A stretch of 64,000 nt of DNA from Parafrankia irregularis (GCF_001536285.1 NZ_FAOZ01000036.1:1-64000), one strand, 5' to 3'. Positions 33,245 through 42,495 are shown, counted from the stretch's first letter. Notes: generated by a model not told the origin, from the letters alone. Numbers and translations: made by a program.

Positions 33245-34914
33245 GCGTCGCGGCGATGCGGGGCTGGCGGCTGCGCCGGCGGCTGGGCGCGGTCTACGGC
33301 GCGGTGGCCGTCATCCTCCTGCTCTCCGCGGGCATGATCGGCTGGTCGATGGCGCGCCTGGACGACGCCATCCATGTCCGCAGCGACATCCTCGCCCCGG
33401 TGCAGGTCGGCACCGTCCGGCTGATCTCGAGCCTGGTCGACCAGGAGACCGGCGTCCGCGGCTACGTGCTGGAGGGCGACGACCAGTATCTCGATCCGTA
33501 CACGCAGGGGCGCGAGACCGAGAACGAGCTGCGTGCCAGCCTCGCGGCCAGGGTGGCCAGCCGCCCGGACCTGCAGCGTGGGCTTGCAACGCTGGAGCAG
33601 CGCGTCAACGAGTGGCACAACGACTACGCCGACCCGGCGATAGCCGCGGTGCGCGCCGGTGGCGTCGACGCCGCGAACCGTCTCGACCCCACGGTCGGGA
33701 AGGTCCGGTTCGACGCGGTGCGGGCCGCCGGCACCGCGCTGGACGACGCGGTGCGGGCCGCGGCGCTGCAGGCCCGGGACAACCTGAGCGATGCGGTGCG
33801 CACGCTGGTGATCTCGCTTGTGGTCGCGGCGGTGGCGCTCATCGTGTTGCTGACGCTCATCTTCCGTGCGCTGCGGGTGTGGGTGACCCGGCCGCTGGAG
33901 ACCGTCGGGGCAGATGTGCGCCAGGTCGCCGCCGGCAGCCTGGAGCACCAGATCGGGTCCACCGGCCCACCCGACATCGAGTCGCTGGCCCGCGACGTCG
34001 AGCTGATGCGGCTCCAGCTCCTCGGCGAGCTGGAGACGGCGCGGGAGGCACGGGCCTCCGTCGAGGCGCAGGCGGAGATCCTGCGCCGTTCCAACCGTGA
34101 CCTGGAGCAGTTCGCCTACGTCGCGTCGCATGACCTGCAGGAGCCGCTGCGCAAGGTGGCGAGCTTCTGCCAGCTGCTGTCCCGCCGTTACGGCGACCAG
34201 TTCGACGAGCGCGGGAGCCAGTACATCCACTTCGCGGTGGACGGTGCCAAGCGCATGCAGCAGCTCATCAACGACCTGCTCGCGTTCTCCCGGGTCGGCC
34301 GCAGCACCGAGAGCTTCGTGGACGTCGATCTCACCGACGTCGTCGAGCGGGCCCGGGTGACCCTGTCGATCGCGCTGGAGGGCAGTGGCGGGGAGGTGAC
34401 CGCGGCCGGACTTCCGACGGTTCCCGGCGACCCCGTCCTGCTCACCCAGCTGTTCCAGAACCTGATCGGGAACGCGTTGAAGTTCCATGGCGAGCAGCCC
34501 CCGCGGGTGCGGATCGGGGCGGTGGAGCGCCCGGACGAGTGGGAGCTGTTCTGCGCCGACAACGGCATCGGCATCGAGCCCGAGTACGCGGAGAAGATCT
34601 TCGTCATCTTCCAGCGCCTGCACGCGCGGGACGCGTACGAGGGAACCGGGATCGGCCTCGCGCTGTGCCGCAAGATCGTGGAGTTCCACGGAGGGCTGAT
34701 CTGGCTGGACAATACGGTGGAGTCCGGCACCACCTTCCGCTGGACGTTGCCGAAGCGCCGCGCCGTGGTGTTGCCCACCGATCTGGTCCCGCACGGTAAC
34801 TCGACGGAGCCGTCGCCCCCGGCGCTCCTCCCGCAGTCCTCGCCACCCGCGCGGTCCTCGCCACCCGCGCAGTCCTCGCCGCCCGCTCTGCCGAAACCAG
34901 GAGGTCCGTCGTGA
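33241..34914 (+). CDS. CHASE3-HAMP sensor histidine kinase
   Basis: The 557-aa membrane kinase has TM1 (about 18-38: [20 protein letters not shown]) and a periplasmic-side CHASE3 domain (about 40-180: [24 protein letters not shown]). TM2 (about 187-210), a HAMP segment and a short coiled coil follow. The HisKA domain ([19 protein letters not shown]) and HATPase ([50 protein letters not shown]) resemble phytochrome-like and Rcp1-partner kinases. The Pro/Ser-rich C-terminal tail (about 515-557) carries [17 protein letters not shown] repeats. It starts with GTG overlapping the upstream stop and ends overlapping the Rcp1-like receiver by 4 bases. Confidence 0.94.
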   Translation: MSVAAMRGWRLRRRLGAVYGAVAVILLLSAGMIGWSMARLDDAIHVRSDILAPVQVGTVRLISSLVDQETGVRGYVLEGDDQYLDPYTQGRETENELRASLAARVASRPDLQRGLATLEQRVNEWHNDYADPAIAAVRAGGVDAANRLDPTVGKVRFDAVRAAGTALDDAVRAAALQARDNLSDAVRTLVISLVVAAVALIVLLTLIFRALRVWVTRPLETVGADVRQVAAGSLEHQIGSTGPPDIESLARDVELMRLQLLGELETAREARASVEAQAEILRRSNRDLEQFAYVASHDLQEPLRKVASFCQLLSRRYGDQFDERGSQYIHFAVDGAKRMQQLINDLLAFSRVGRSTESFVDVDLTDVVERARVTLSIALEGSGGEVTAAGLPTVPGDPVLLTQLFQNLIGNALKFHGEQPPRVRIGAVERPDEWELFCADNGIGIEPEYAEKIFVIFQRLHARDAYEGTGIGLALCRKIVEFHGGLIWLDNTVESGTTFRWTLPKRRAVVLPTDLVPHGNSTEPSPPALLPQSSPPARSSPPAQSSPPALPKPGGPS

Positions 34915-35357
34915 CCCAGCCCGAGCCTGTCGTCCCGGTCGAGGTCCTGCTGGTCGAGGACGACCCGGGCGATGTGCTGATGACCCGTGAGGCGTTCGAG
35001 GACCACAAGCTCAAGAACAACCTCAACGTGGTCAGCGACGGCGTCGAGGCACTGGCCTACCTGCGGGGCGAGGGCGTGTACGCGGGTGCGACGCGGCCCG
35101 ATCTCATCCTGCTCGACCTGAACCTCCCACGCCGGGACGGCCGGGAGGTGCTGGCGGAGGTCAAGTCCGACGAGCAGCTGCGGCGCATCCCGATTGTCGT
35201 GCTCACCACCTCCGAGGCGGAGGAGGACATCCTGCGCAGCTACGACCTGCACGCCAACGCGTACATCACGAAGCCGGTCGACTTCGAGAGGTTCGTGTCG
35301 GTGGTCCGCCAGATCGACGACTTCTTCATCACGGTCGCCCGGCTTCCCACTCAGTAG
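34911..35357 (+). CDS. single-domain response regulator, Rcp1-like
   Basis: The 148-aa receiver has no output domain. It shows the EDDPGDVLM acidic pocket, acceptor Asp in [17 protein letters not shown], Thr in [12 protein letters not shown] and Lys in AYITKPVDF. The long loop between helix 2 and strand 3 ([15 protein letters not shown]) is typical of Rcp1-type regulators that pair with phytochrome-like kinases. The GTG start overlaps the kinase stop, so the pair is translationally coupled. It probably relays phosphate between the CHASE3 kinase and the receiver-phosphatase at 32030. Confidence 0.94.
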   Translation: MTQPEPVVPVEVLLVEDDPGDVLMTREAFEDHKLKNNLNVVSDGVEALAYLRGEGVYAGATRPDLILLDLNLPRRDGREVLAEVKSDEQLRRIPIVVLTTSEAEEDILRSYDLHANAYITKPVDFERFVSVVRQIDDFFITVARLPTQ

Positions 35358-35371
35358 TCGCCTCGTCTGCC

Positions 35372-35377
35372 TAAAGT
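35372..35377 (+). promoter_or_regulatory. -10 box of a probable leaderless transcript
   Basis: TAAAGT, then CACCGC, then ATG 35384. The spacer and start context are nearly identical to those at 28643. Confidence 0.5.
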
Positions 35378-35383
35378 CACCGC

Positions 35384-36097
35384 ATGGCTGCTGGGCGCGC
35401 AGGAGTGCGACGGGAGATTCTCGCGGACCTGCTTCGTGACCTCGGGCCGGCCAGCCCCACGCTGTGTGCGGGCTGGACCGCGCACGACCTCGCCGCTCAC
35501 CTGGTCACCCGGGAGCGGGTGCCGTGGGCCGGCCCTGGTCTGGTCGTCGGCGCGCTGCACGGCCTGACGGAACGTGCCGAGCGGGCGACGATGCGTACGC
35601 ACAACTACCCCGAGCTGGTCGAGATGTTCCGCGCCGGCCCGCCGTGGTGGCACCCGACCCGGTTCTCGCCCCTGGACGACGCGGCCAACCTGGTCGAGTT
35701 CTTCGTCCACACCGAGGACCTGCGCCGCGCCGCGCCCGGACGTCTCCCAGCCGTCGCGGACGTCCCGGCCGGTGCGGACGACGCGGCTGTCGATCGGGAC
35801 GCCATGTGGGCCGCGCTGCGGCTGATCGGGCTCGCCGAGTTCCGGCACAGCGCCGTCGGTGTGATCGCGGAACGGACCGACGCGCCCGGGCGGCTCACCC
35901 TGCGCCGCCGGGAGCCGGTCGTCGAGATCGTGGGCCCGCCGGAGGAGCTCCTGCTCTTCGCGTTCGGGCGGTACGCCGCGGCCCAGGTCGAGCTGCGGGG
36001 CACGCCCGAGGCCGTCGCGGCCGTCGCGGCACGAGGTGTCACGGCGCGAGGTGCCGCGGCGCCGGCTGGTGCCGGCAACCAGGAGGCCGCCCGCTGA
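35384..36097 (+). CDS. TIGR03085-like metal-binding protein (DinB/MDMPI fold)
   Basis: The 237-aa actinobacterial protein is of the mycothiol-dependent maleylpyruvate isomerase N-terminal fold. It shows LCAGWTAHDLAAHLVTRERVPW with the conserved His (about residue 37) and EFFVHTEDLRRA with a second His, the usual metal ligands. Family members likely use mycothiol, but the reaction is unknown. The Ala-rich C-terminus (about 205-237) is disordered. A leaderless start is inferred from TAAAGT at 35372. It is convergent with the GH26 gene across a short hairpin. Confidence 0.88.
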   Translation: MAAGRAGVRREILADLLRDLGPASPTLCAGWTAHDLAAHLVTRERVPWAGPGLVVGALHGLTERAERATMRTHNYPELVEMFRAGPPWWHPTRFSPLDDAANLVEFFVHTEDLRRAAPGRLPAVADVPAGADDAAVDRDAMWAALRLIGLAEFRHSAVGVIAERTDAPGRLTLRRREPVVEIVGPPEELLLFAFGRYAAAQVELRGTPEAVAAVAARGVTARGAAAPAGAGNQEAAR

Positions 36098-36098
36098 A

Positions 36099-36128
36099 CC
36101 TCCTGCCGCGCGGATCGGCGGCAGGAGG
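36099..36128. terminator. bidirectional terminator
   Basis: CCTCCTGCCG (36099-36108) and CGGCAGGAGG (36119-36128) pair around CGCGGATCGG between convergent genes. Confidence 0.7.
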
Positions 36129-36149
36129 AACCAGTGCGGTCGCCCGCTG

Positions 36150-37442
36150 CTACCAGAGCGAGGCGTAGACGGCTGAGCTCTTGGGATTCTCGTTGGGGTT
36201 GATCAGCGACGAGTGCACGTTCCCGGCGCGGGAGTCCTTGAAGTAGGTCTCATAGGCCAGCACATCCGCGTTCGCGCGGAAGGTTTCGTACATCTGCTGG
36301 ATGTAGACCGGGTTGTCGCCGCCGGCCTGCCCGGACCGGCCCGCCTCGGTGCCCGAACTGGCGACCAGGCCCCATTCGGGGACGGAGAACTGCTTGCCGT
36401 GCGCCCGGGCGAACGCGATGGCCGCACACAGCCCCACCGCCTGGTTGCACTGCTTGTCGAAGATCTCCGCGGTGGTGCTGGCGGGCCACTGGTCGTAGGA
36501 GTCGATGCCGATGATGTCGACGTAGTCGTCACCCGGGTAGGCGTCCCAGGGGCTGGAGCTGTGCGCGTTCATCGCCCAGTCGAAACGGGCCTGCGGGTCC
36601 GTCGAGCGGACCGCGGACACGACCTGGCGGTAGCAGCTGGCCCAGGCGCTCGGATTGCCGCGCACCGACCATTCGAACCAGGTGCCGTTGAACTCCCAGG
36701 CCAGCCGGACGATGGTCGCCGGCCGGCCCTTGCTGACCAGCCAGCGGCCGAACTCGGCCCAGTGGCTGTTGTAGGCACCGGACGCGCACGCCGAGATGCT
36801 CCCCTGACCGGTGGGGAAGAAGGGCTGGGAGATCACCCACGTGCCGGCGAAGCCGGCGAACTTCTCCGTGCTGCCGCCGACCCACGGATGCGTGATCGTC
36901 TCCCAGCTTCCCCTGTCGGCGAAGGTCAGGACGACGTTCACCGCCGATCCGCGCAGTGCCTCCCAGTCGCGCACCGTGGTCAGGTTGTTCGCGTAGACGC
37001 CGCTCATGCCACCGGGCACCCTGCCGCCGCCACCACCGGAGGGGGTGTTGGAGCCGGCCGCGCCGAGGGCTGTGCGCGCGGGGGTGGTGGGCGGTGCGGT
37101 CGCCGCGGGTGGCGTGGTCGCCGCCGCCGCCGTCGTCGCGACGGGGGAGGGGCTCAGGCTCGGGCTCGGGCTCGGCGACGGGGACGTGTCCTGGCCGTCG
37201 CCGGTGTTGACGTCCGGGCGGGCTTCCCGGAGGTCCTTGGGGTCGATGGCCGATGCCTCGACGACGGCTGAGGAATCGCTGTCCCGCTCCGGGGCCAGCG
37301 TCCATCCGACCGCCACCGCGACGAATGCCATGATGCTCAGCGAAGCTATCCAGGCGGGATTTCTGACCGGACCGCGCCATCGACGGCGCAATCCGGACGG
37401 TTTTCTGCGCGGGCTGGGCTGGCCCTCCGCACGATGTCTCAC
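36150..37442 (-). CDS. glycoside hydrolase family 26 (beta-mannanase-like), exported
   Basis: The 430-aa protein has a basic N-terminus and one membrane span (WIASLSIMAFVAVAVGWTL, about 31-49). A long Thr/Pro/Ser linker (about 88-140) leads to a GH26-type TIM barrel (about 145-430). The acid/base Glu is in IVRLAWEFNGTWFEW, the nucleophile Glu in FSVPEWGLV, and DIIGIDSYDQWP fits the family. Substrate is probably beta-mannan or a related glucan. It is either membrane-anchored or secreted. GTG 37442 is preferred because GGAGGG lies 9 bases upstream; the ATG at 37451 directly abuts that motif and is less likely. Confidence 0.87.
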   Translation of the reverse strand: MRHRAEGQPSPRRKPSGLRRRWRGPVRNPAWIASLSIMAFVAVAVGWTLAPERDSDSSAVVEASAIDPKDLREARPDVNTGDGQDTSPSPSPSPSLSPSPVATTAAAATTPPAATAPPTTPARTALGAAGSNTPSGGGGGRVPGGMSGVYANNLTTVRDWEALRGSAVNVVLTFADRGSWETITHPWVGGSTEKFAGFAGTWVISQPFFPTGQGSISACASGAYNSHWAEFGRWLVSKGRPATIVRLAWEFNGTWFEWSVRGNPSAWASCYRQVVSAVRSTDPQARFDWAMNAHSSSPWDAYPGDDYVDIIGIDSYDQWPASTTAEIFDKQCNQAVGLCAAIAFARAHGKQFSVPEWGLVASSGTEAGRSGQAGGDNPVYIQQMYETFRANADVLAYETYFKDSRAGNVHSSLINPNENPKSSAVYASLW

Positions 37443-38012
37443 CGCGGACATCCCTCCGTGCCCGGCCGTGACGTGCCGGGCGGTGTCGTTGTGGACCCCC
37501 CGATCCCACCCGCCTACTCCTGAGCGGACGACCCTCCACAGGGCTTGGTCTGACGAAACTCCTTCTGGTCACCCTGACGTGACTAGACAGTTGTGACGGC
37601 AGCGTACACGGAGGTGGGTGGCCACGTAGGCGGGGGGAGCTATCCCGCACGGACTGTCGCTCTGCGTGAGCGATGGTTGTTTCGGGCCGCACCTTGTCGT
37701 CTGGCCGACACCTTGCGGTGATTCCGGCGTTGATTTAGCGCCCAATTTGTTAATTGAACTTGCTTCGCGGTCGGGTGGTGGTGATGCCGCAACCGGACAG
37801 GTGCGGAGGGCCTGGCCCCCACCCGGCGCCGTTTCCGCTGTCGCCGCACATACCCCTGTGGGGTGACGATGCGCATGCGCGTAACGGCGGCGAGCCCCGA
37901 CCCGGCGACCCCTGGGCTGGCGACCCCTAGGCTGGCGACCGCCGAGTCGCCGAGCCGCCGAGCTCCGGCTCGGCGACTCTGTTCCTCAGATCTTCCTCGG
38001 CACCCTGTAGCT
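37443..38012. other. intergenic, no gene seen
   Basis: This spacer between two minus-strand genes holds the GH26 promoter. It includes an AT-rich patch, TTTGTTAATTGAACTTGC near 37746, and short repeats (GGCGACCCCTAGGCTGGCGACC near 37919). No supported reading frame. Confidence 0.5.
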
Positions 38013-38118
38013 GCGGCTCGAAGACTGAGGATTATGGTCGTTTTGGCAACTCCGATCTTCATATCCTGGTCGGCAGCGGCAGCGGCAGCGGCGACAGCCC
38101 GCGACTCGGGAGTTCCTG
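38013..38118 (+). repeat. dispersed hairpin repeat, family B copy 3
   Basis: GGCTCGAAGACTGAGGATTATG, GTCGTTTTGGCAACTCCGATCTTC, GGTCGGCAGCGGCAGCGG, and GACAGCCCGCGACTCGGGAG follow the same order as the family B units at 17604 and the right part of family A copy 2. It ends at the 3' end of the FtsX-type gene. Confidence 0.65.
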
Positions 38119-38124
38119 CGGAGA

Positions 38125-40575
38125 TCAGTCCCAGCGCAGCAGGTGCGAGACCGGCCGCGCGGCGAGGACGCGGGCGGCGAGGCCGCCGGCGGCCGCGCAG
38201 GCCAGCGGGGTCACCACGAGGCCCAGCAGCACGCCGAGGCCCGGTCCGTTCCCGTACCCCGGGCCCATCCCGATGCTGGCGGAGACGAGATCGCTCAGCA
38301 CACGGAAGCAGAGCAGGCCGAGCGGGATCCCCACCGCCAGGCCGAGCACGCCGAGCGCCGCGCCGGCGACCGCTCCCTGCCCGACGAGCTGGCGCGGGGT
38401 GAGACCGAGCGCCCCGAGAACACCCAGCGCCCGCCCGTTCTCCCGATTGCCGGCGAGCAGGGTGGAGAGCAGGTTCACCAGCGCGACCGCGGCGACCAGG
38501 CCGGCGATCGAGAGCATGGCTGTTCGGACCATGGCGAGACCCTCGGTCGAGCTGTCCTGCAGCTCGAGCGGGACGTCGTCACCCACGGCCTCGCTGAGCT
38601 GGTCGGCGAGCGCCGCCGGGCTGACCGACGGCCCGGCCGTCAGCCGGAAGACCCTCGCCACGGCGCCCGGTTCGGTGCGGCGCAGCTCCGCCATCGGCAG
38701 CAGCAGGATGTCGCCGGTGTCCTCGGTGGTCCGGTACCAGCCGACCACCCGGGCGGTGTGGGTGGCTCCGGCGACCTCGAACGCCACGGTGCTGCCGACT
38801 TTCAGGCCGTGGTCGGCGACCAGCCCGTAGCCGACGGCGACCTCGCCCGCGCCGAGCGGAAGCCGCCCGGCGCCGACCTGGTAGGCCGGCGGGCCACCGT
38901 CGAAGGCCCGGGCCAGCACGGTCTCGCCGCCGAGGTTCGCCGGGCGGTCGGCCTCGGCGTACCAGCTCGCGACTCCCGGCGCGGACCGCACGACCGAGCC
39001 GATCCGCGTTGCCTCGGCACTCTGCGCGGCCTCGGCGCTTTTCGTGCTCTCGGCACTTTGCGCGGCCTCGGCGCTCTGCGCGGGTGCGCTGTCCGAGGCC
39101 TGCACGCTCACCGTGACATCCCAGGGGCTGCCGGTCTGGAACGGGTCGGTCGCCGCACTTTCGACGATGCGCAGGAATCCACCGGTCACGATGAGGCCGA
39201 CGACGGCGACGACGACGGCCAGGGTGCTCAGCCCGGTGCGGGCCGGCCTGGTGGCCAGCGGACCGAGCCCGAGCAGGCTCAGCCGTGCCGGCACCCGGGT
39301 CGCCGGCCCCCGCGACCACAGCCTGCCGACCGACGGGCTGTCGCGCAGTGCCTCGGTGACCGGTGCCCGCGCGGCCCGGACGGCAGGGCTGATCGTCGCG
39401 ATGACCAGCACCAGGCTCAGCACGCCGGCGGTGAGTAGCAGGTCGGCCACCGACCACACCGGTGCGGGCCGGCCGGCGAGCGGCGCCGCGCCGAGATCGA
39501 GCAGCGGCGAGACGAGGGAGCCCAGCACCCACCCCGCTGCCGCCGCGGCGAGGCCGAGCACGAGGTGCTCGCCGACGAGGGCGGCGACGATCTCCCGGGG
39601 CCGGCAGCCGACCGCGCCCAGCATGGCGATCTCCCGCCGCTGCCGGATGACCCGGATCGTCATCGTCCCGGCGATGACGATCGCGCAGGCGACCAGCAGG
39701 AAGACACCGAAGGCGGAGACGAACCGGCCGAAGATCCGGGACGCCACGAGGATGTCGCCGCGGGTGTCCGGCCAGGTGTTGGTCCAGCCGGCCAGGTCGG
39801 GATGGTCACGCTGGAGGCGTCCGGCCAGTTCCTCGGGGTCGGTGCCGGGTGCGGCGTCGAGCAGATACCTGGTGGACGACGCCGTCCCCGTCGGGTCGAG
39901 CCGGCGCGCACCGGACGAGCTGGCGAACATGCGGATCGGGTCGCAGTCCGGAAAGGCGCAGTCGGTCAGATCGGTCGCGGTGCCGACCACGGTGAACGGG
40001 ACGTCCGCGCCACCGGAGGTCCGCAGGGTGACCGCCGACCCCGGCACCAGCCCGAGATGGGTGGCGGCGCTTCGCTCGACGACCAGCTCGCCCGGGCCGT
40101 CGAGCCACCGGCCCGCGGTCACCTGGGAGGCGCCGACGACCTGGTCGGGATCATCGACCGCCGCCACCTCGGCGGACTCCAGGTCGGCGGGCCCCGATCC
40201 GGTGACCAGCTCGCCGTCGACGACCTGCTGCGGCCCGGCCACCGCCCGGACCCCGGGCACACCGGCCAGCGTCGCGGCACCGTCCCGCGCGGCGGCCGTG
40301 GCGGCCGTGGCGCTCGGGCTCGCGGTGGCCGCGGTGGCCGCGGTGCTCGGGGTGGCCGCGGTGGGCTCCGCGGGAAGGCCTCGGGCCTGGACGACGACGT
40401 CGGGCACGTTCGTCCGTTCGGCCAGGTCGTCGAGCCGGCCCTCGCCGCCGCGGGCCACGCTCACCCCCGCGGTCAGCCCTGTCGCGGCGATGACGAGAAC
40501 CAGGAGGAGCACAGCCGTCCCGGCACGGCCGCGGCTGCGCAGCCCCGCCATGGTCAGGGCGATGATCGCACTCAT
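38125..40575 (-). CDS. ABC transporter permease, FtsX/MacB type (two FtsX domains)
   Basis: The 816-aa membrane protein has an N-terminal TM (AGTAVLLLVLVIAATGLTAGV), an extracytoplasmic domain, and a first FtsX triple-TM unit (about 290-420: RFVSAFGVFLLVACAIVIAGT and following). A TM (about 455-480), a second large outside domain, and a C-terminal FtsX unit (about 680-805: MVRTAMLSIAGLVAAVALVNLLSTLL) follow. Both outside domains carry low-complexity Ala/Thr or Ser/Glu/Ala repeats (TAATASPSATAATAAA; AQSAEAAQSAESTKSAEAAQ). The fold suits mechanotransmission or lipoprotein/antibiotic efflux rather than import. Its ATG touches the stop of the ATPase gene, forming a regulator-ATPase-permease operon. 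Confidence 0.9.
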   Translation of the reverse strand: MSAIIALTMAGLRSRGRAGTAVLLLVLVIAATGLTAGVSVARGGEGRLDDLAERTNVPDVVVQARGLPAEPTAATPSTAATAATASPSATAATAAARDGAATLAGVPGVRAVAGPQQVVDGELVTGSGPADLESAEVAAVDDPDQVVGASQVTAGRWLDGPGELVVERSAATHLGLVPGSAVTLRTSGGADVPFTVVGTATDLTDCAFPDCDPIRMFASSSGARRLDPTGTASSTRYLLDAAPGTDPEELAGRLQRDHPDLAGWTNTWPDTRGDILVASRIFGRFVSAFGVFLLVACAIVIAGTMTIRVIRQRREIAMLGAVGCRPREIVAALVGEHLVLGLAAAAAGWVLGSLVSPLLDLGAAPLAGRPAPVWSVADLLLTAGVLSLVLVIATISPAVRAARAPVTEALRDSPSVGRLWSRGPATRVPARLSLLGLGPLATRPARTGLSTLAVVVAVVGLIVTGGFLRIVESAATDPFQTGSPWDVTVSVQASDSAPAQSAEAAQSAESTKSAEAAQSAEATRIGSVVRSAPGVASWYAEADRPANLGGETVLARAFDGGPPAYQVGAGRLPLGAGEVAVGYGLVADHGLKVGSTVAFEVAGATHTARVVGWYRTTEDTGDILLLPMAELRRTEPGAVARVFRLTAGPSVSPAALADQLSEAVGDDVPLELQDSSTEGLAMVRTAMLSIAGLVAAVALVNLLSTLLAGNRENGRALGVLGALGLTPRQLVGQGAVAGAALGVLGLAVGIPLGLLCFRVLSDLVSASIGMGPGYGNGPGLGVLLGLVVTPLACAAAGGLAARVLAARPVSHLLRWD

Positions 40576-41456
40576 CACCAGCTCCCAAGGCCCAGCAGGT
40601 CGACGTCGCCGGTGCCGGTGCCGGTGTCCGTGCCGGCCGGTTCCGGGCCTTCGGAGCCGTCGCCCGAGTTGGAGCCGGCCGCCGCAGAGGTGCCGGTGGT
40701 AGGCGAGACCCCGGCCATGCCCGGTCGGTCGGTCAGGCCTCGGGGGCGCCGTTCGTCGGTGACCTTCCCGTCGCGGAGGAAGATGATGCGGTCCGCGGTG
40801 GCCGCGACCGCGTAGTCGTGGGTCACCATCACGACCGTCCGTCCGCCTGCGTTCTCCGTGCGCAGCAGATCGACGACCGTGCCCGTGGCCTCGCTGTCGA
40901 GCGCGCCGGTCGGCTCGTCGGCGAGCAGCACGTCGGGGCGGGTCGCCGCGGCCCGGGCGATCGCCACCCGCTGCTGCTGGCCACCCGACAGCGTGGCCGG
41001 CAGCGCCCGGGCGACGTCCGACAGGCCGAGCAGGTCGAGCAGCTCCTGGGCCCGGGCCCGGGTCGCCCGCCGCCCGGTGCCGGCCACCCGCATGCCCAGC
41101 TCCACGTTGGCCTGCACGGTCAGGTGGGGGACGAGGTTGTAGGCCTGGAAGACCAGCCCGACCCGGTGCCGGCGGGCGAGGGCGCGCCGGCCCGCCGAGA
41201 GCGCGCTGATCTCCTCCCCGGCGAGGCGGACCGACCCGGAGTCGGCCGTGTCCAGCCCGGCGAGCAGGTGCAGCAGGGTCGACTTGCCGCAGCCGCTCGG
41301 CCCGACGATCGCCACCCACTCCCCGGGCGCGACGCTCAGGTCCACCCCGCGCAGGGCGACCCGCTGCGCCGGTGCCCGCCCGAACGCCTTCGTCAGCCCG
41401 GTCACCTCGATGATCGGCGGTTCCGCGGAACCGCACACCTTCGGCTGCATGATCAC
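40575..41456 (-). CDS. ABC transporter ATP-binding protein (LolD/MacB type)
   Basis: The 293-aa ATPase carries Walker A GPSGCGKST, the Q-loop VFQAYNLVPHLTV, signature LSGGQQQR, Walker B VLLADEPTGALD and the H-loop His in VMVTHDYAVA, in the arrangement of the LolD/MacB/FtsE subfamily. The C-terminal 60 residues (Gly/Thr/Ser-rich, TDTGTGTGDVDLLG) are an unusual extension. It may start at GTG 41456, overlapping the PadR stop by 4 bases, or at ATG 41450. It works with the FtsX-type permease encoded immediately after it. Confidence 0.95.
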   Translation of the reverse strand: MIMQPKVCGSAEPPIIEVTGLTKAFGRAPAQRVALRGVDLSVAPGEWVAIVGPSGCGKSTLLHLLAGLDTADSGSVRLAGEEISALSAGRRALARRHRVGLVFQAYNLVPHLTVQANVELGMRVAGTGRRATRARAQELLDLLGLSDVARALPATLSGGQQQRVAIARAAATRPDVLLADEPTGALDSEATGTVVDLLRTENAGGRTVVMVTHDYAVAATADRIIFLRDGKVTDERRPRGLTDRPGMAGVSPTTGTSAAAGSNSGDGSEGPEPAGTDTGTGTGDVDLLGLGSW

Positions 41457-42088
41457 AATCTCCCCGAAAGACGTTCCTCGACCAGGTCGAGCCAGCGCAG
41501 CTCGGCCTGCAGGTGCAGGACGGAGGCCTCGCGCAGCAGATCGCCGAGGCCGACAGGCAGGTCTGTTCGACTGCCGGTGCCGGTGCCGGTGCCGGTGCCG
41601 GTGGCGCCGGTGGTGCTGGCGTCGGTGCTGTTCGCGTTGGCGGACTCGTTCCGCCCGCCGGGGCCGCGGGTCTGGCCGCCCGGGCGTTTTGCCGCCCGCA
41701 GGTCGGCCAGCGTGCGCAGGGCCTGGATGCAGCGCATCCGGTGCTCGGCGACGGCCGGGGCGATCGTCCCGTCGGTGATCAGGCCCGCGACCAGCTTCAG
41801 CACGATGTCGCTCTTGCCCACGGGCAGCTCGGACGGATCAGCCAGCCAGCCGCGCAGCGCCTTGCGGCCGACCTCGGTGAGATCGTAGATCTTGCGATCG
41901 GGCCCGTCCGCGTTGGCCTCGACGTGGTGGACGACCGAACCGTCGCGTTCGAGCCGGGTCAGGGTCACGTAGATCTGGCCGACGTTGACCGGTGGCGCCA
42001 CGTCACCGAACAGCTCGTCATGGGCTCGTTTGAGCTCGTAGCCATGCGCGGGCCCGCGGTCGAGCAGGGCAAGCATCAGGAACCTCAC
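41453..42088 (-). CDS. PadR-family transcriptional regulator
   Basis: The 211-aa protein has an N-terminal winged HTH (about 1-85: ALLDRGPAHGYELKRAHDELFG, VNVGQIYVTLTRLERDGSVV, RKIYDLTEVGRKALRGWL) and a C-terminal helical dimer domain. A Thr/Gly repeat insert TGATGTGTGTGTGS (near 175-190) separates the last helix. PadR proteins usually repress efflux or stress genes and here lie first in the ABC exporter operon. GTG 42088 gives the typical PadR N-terminus. It overlaps the stop of an 11-codon ORF starting at ATG 42120, next to a CATAACGGTTATG palindrome, so the gene is probably autoregulated. Confidence 0.9.
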   Translation of the reverse strand: MRFLMLALLDRGPAHGYELKRAHDELFGDVAPPVNVGQIYVTLTRLERDGSVVHHVEANADGPDRKIYDLTEVGRKALRGWLADPSELPVGKSDIVLKLVAGLITDGTIAPAVAEHRMRCIQALRTLADLRAAKRPGGQTRGPGGRNESANANSTDASTTGATGTGTGTGTGSRTDLPVGLGDLLREASVLHLQAELRWLDLVEERLSGRL

Positions 42089-42120
42089 GAGGCGCCGTGG
42101 GACGTCCAGCCGGTCTGCAT
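42085..42120 (-). CDS. 11-codon leader ORF coupled to padR
   Basis: ATG 42120 encodes MQTGWTSHGAS and stops at TGA 42087-42085, overlapping the GTG of the PadR gene by four bases (GTGA). A TATACA-like -10 element ends about 9 bases before the ATG, so the transcript may start at the ATG itself (leaderless) and carry ribosomes into padR. It is short and unproven. Confidence 0.35.
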   Translation of the reverse strand: MQTGWTSHGAS

Positions 42121-42130
42121 AACGGTTATG
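42118..42130. promoter_or_regulatory. PadR operator candidate
   Basis: CATAACGGTTATG is a perfect 6-1-6 palindrome overlapping the predicted -10/start region of the PadR operon. A partial repeat TATAACGG follows at 42131-42138. The position suits autorepression. Confidence 0.55.
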
Positions 42131-42261
42131 TATAACGGCTAGGTAGCGACTGTCAATGATCAGTCCGTCTGGGTGACCTTCGGTCCGCGTCGGCCGCGGC
42201 CGGGCCACCCGGAGGTGATCGAAAGCTGGCCGGGTGGCGCTGGATCGGCGCCTCGGCGGTG

Positions 42262-42490
42262 CCGGGCCGCCAGGCCACCGCCGCACCGCACCAGCATTTC
42301 GTCACAAAAGCGGCAAAAAGGGGCGAAGATTCGCCTGGTGACCCGCAAGAAAGAAGGAATTTGGTCGTCGGGACGACCGAAATCCTTCACTCTTGCGACT
42401 CGCCAAACCGGGCTGCCGGGCAGTCGGGCTGACGCGCTACCGGGCGCTCGGAGGTCCGGCCGCGTTCGTCGAGTGCGAACCTCCCCGCCG
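42262..42490 (-). repeat. dispersed hairpin repeat, family A copy 4
   Basis: The hairpin at 42345-42396 has outer arms GCAAG/CTTGC and an inner stem TTGGTCGTC/GACGACCGAA. Its left flank is the reverse complement of the copy 1 tail (CGCACCGCACCAGCATTTCG, AGCGGCAAAAAGGGGCG). The right flank (GACTCGCCAAACCGGGCTGC, GGAGGTCCGGCCGCGTTCGT) is shared with copies 5 and 6. It fills the gap between padR and the phosphatase gene. Confidence 0.78.
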
Positions 42491-42495
42491 GCCGG

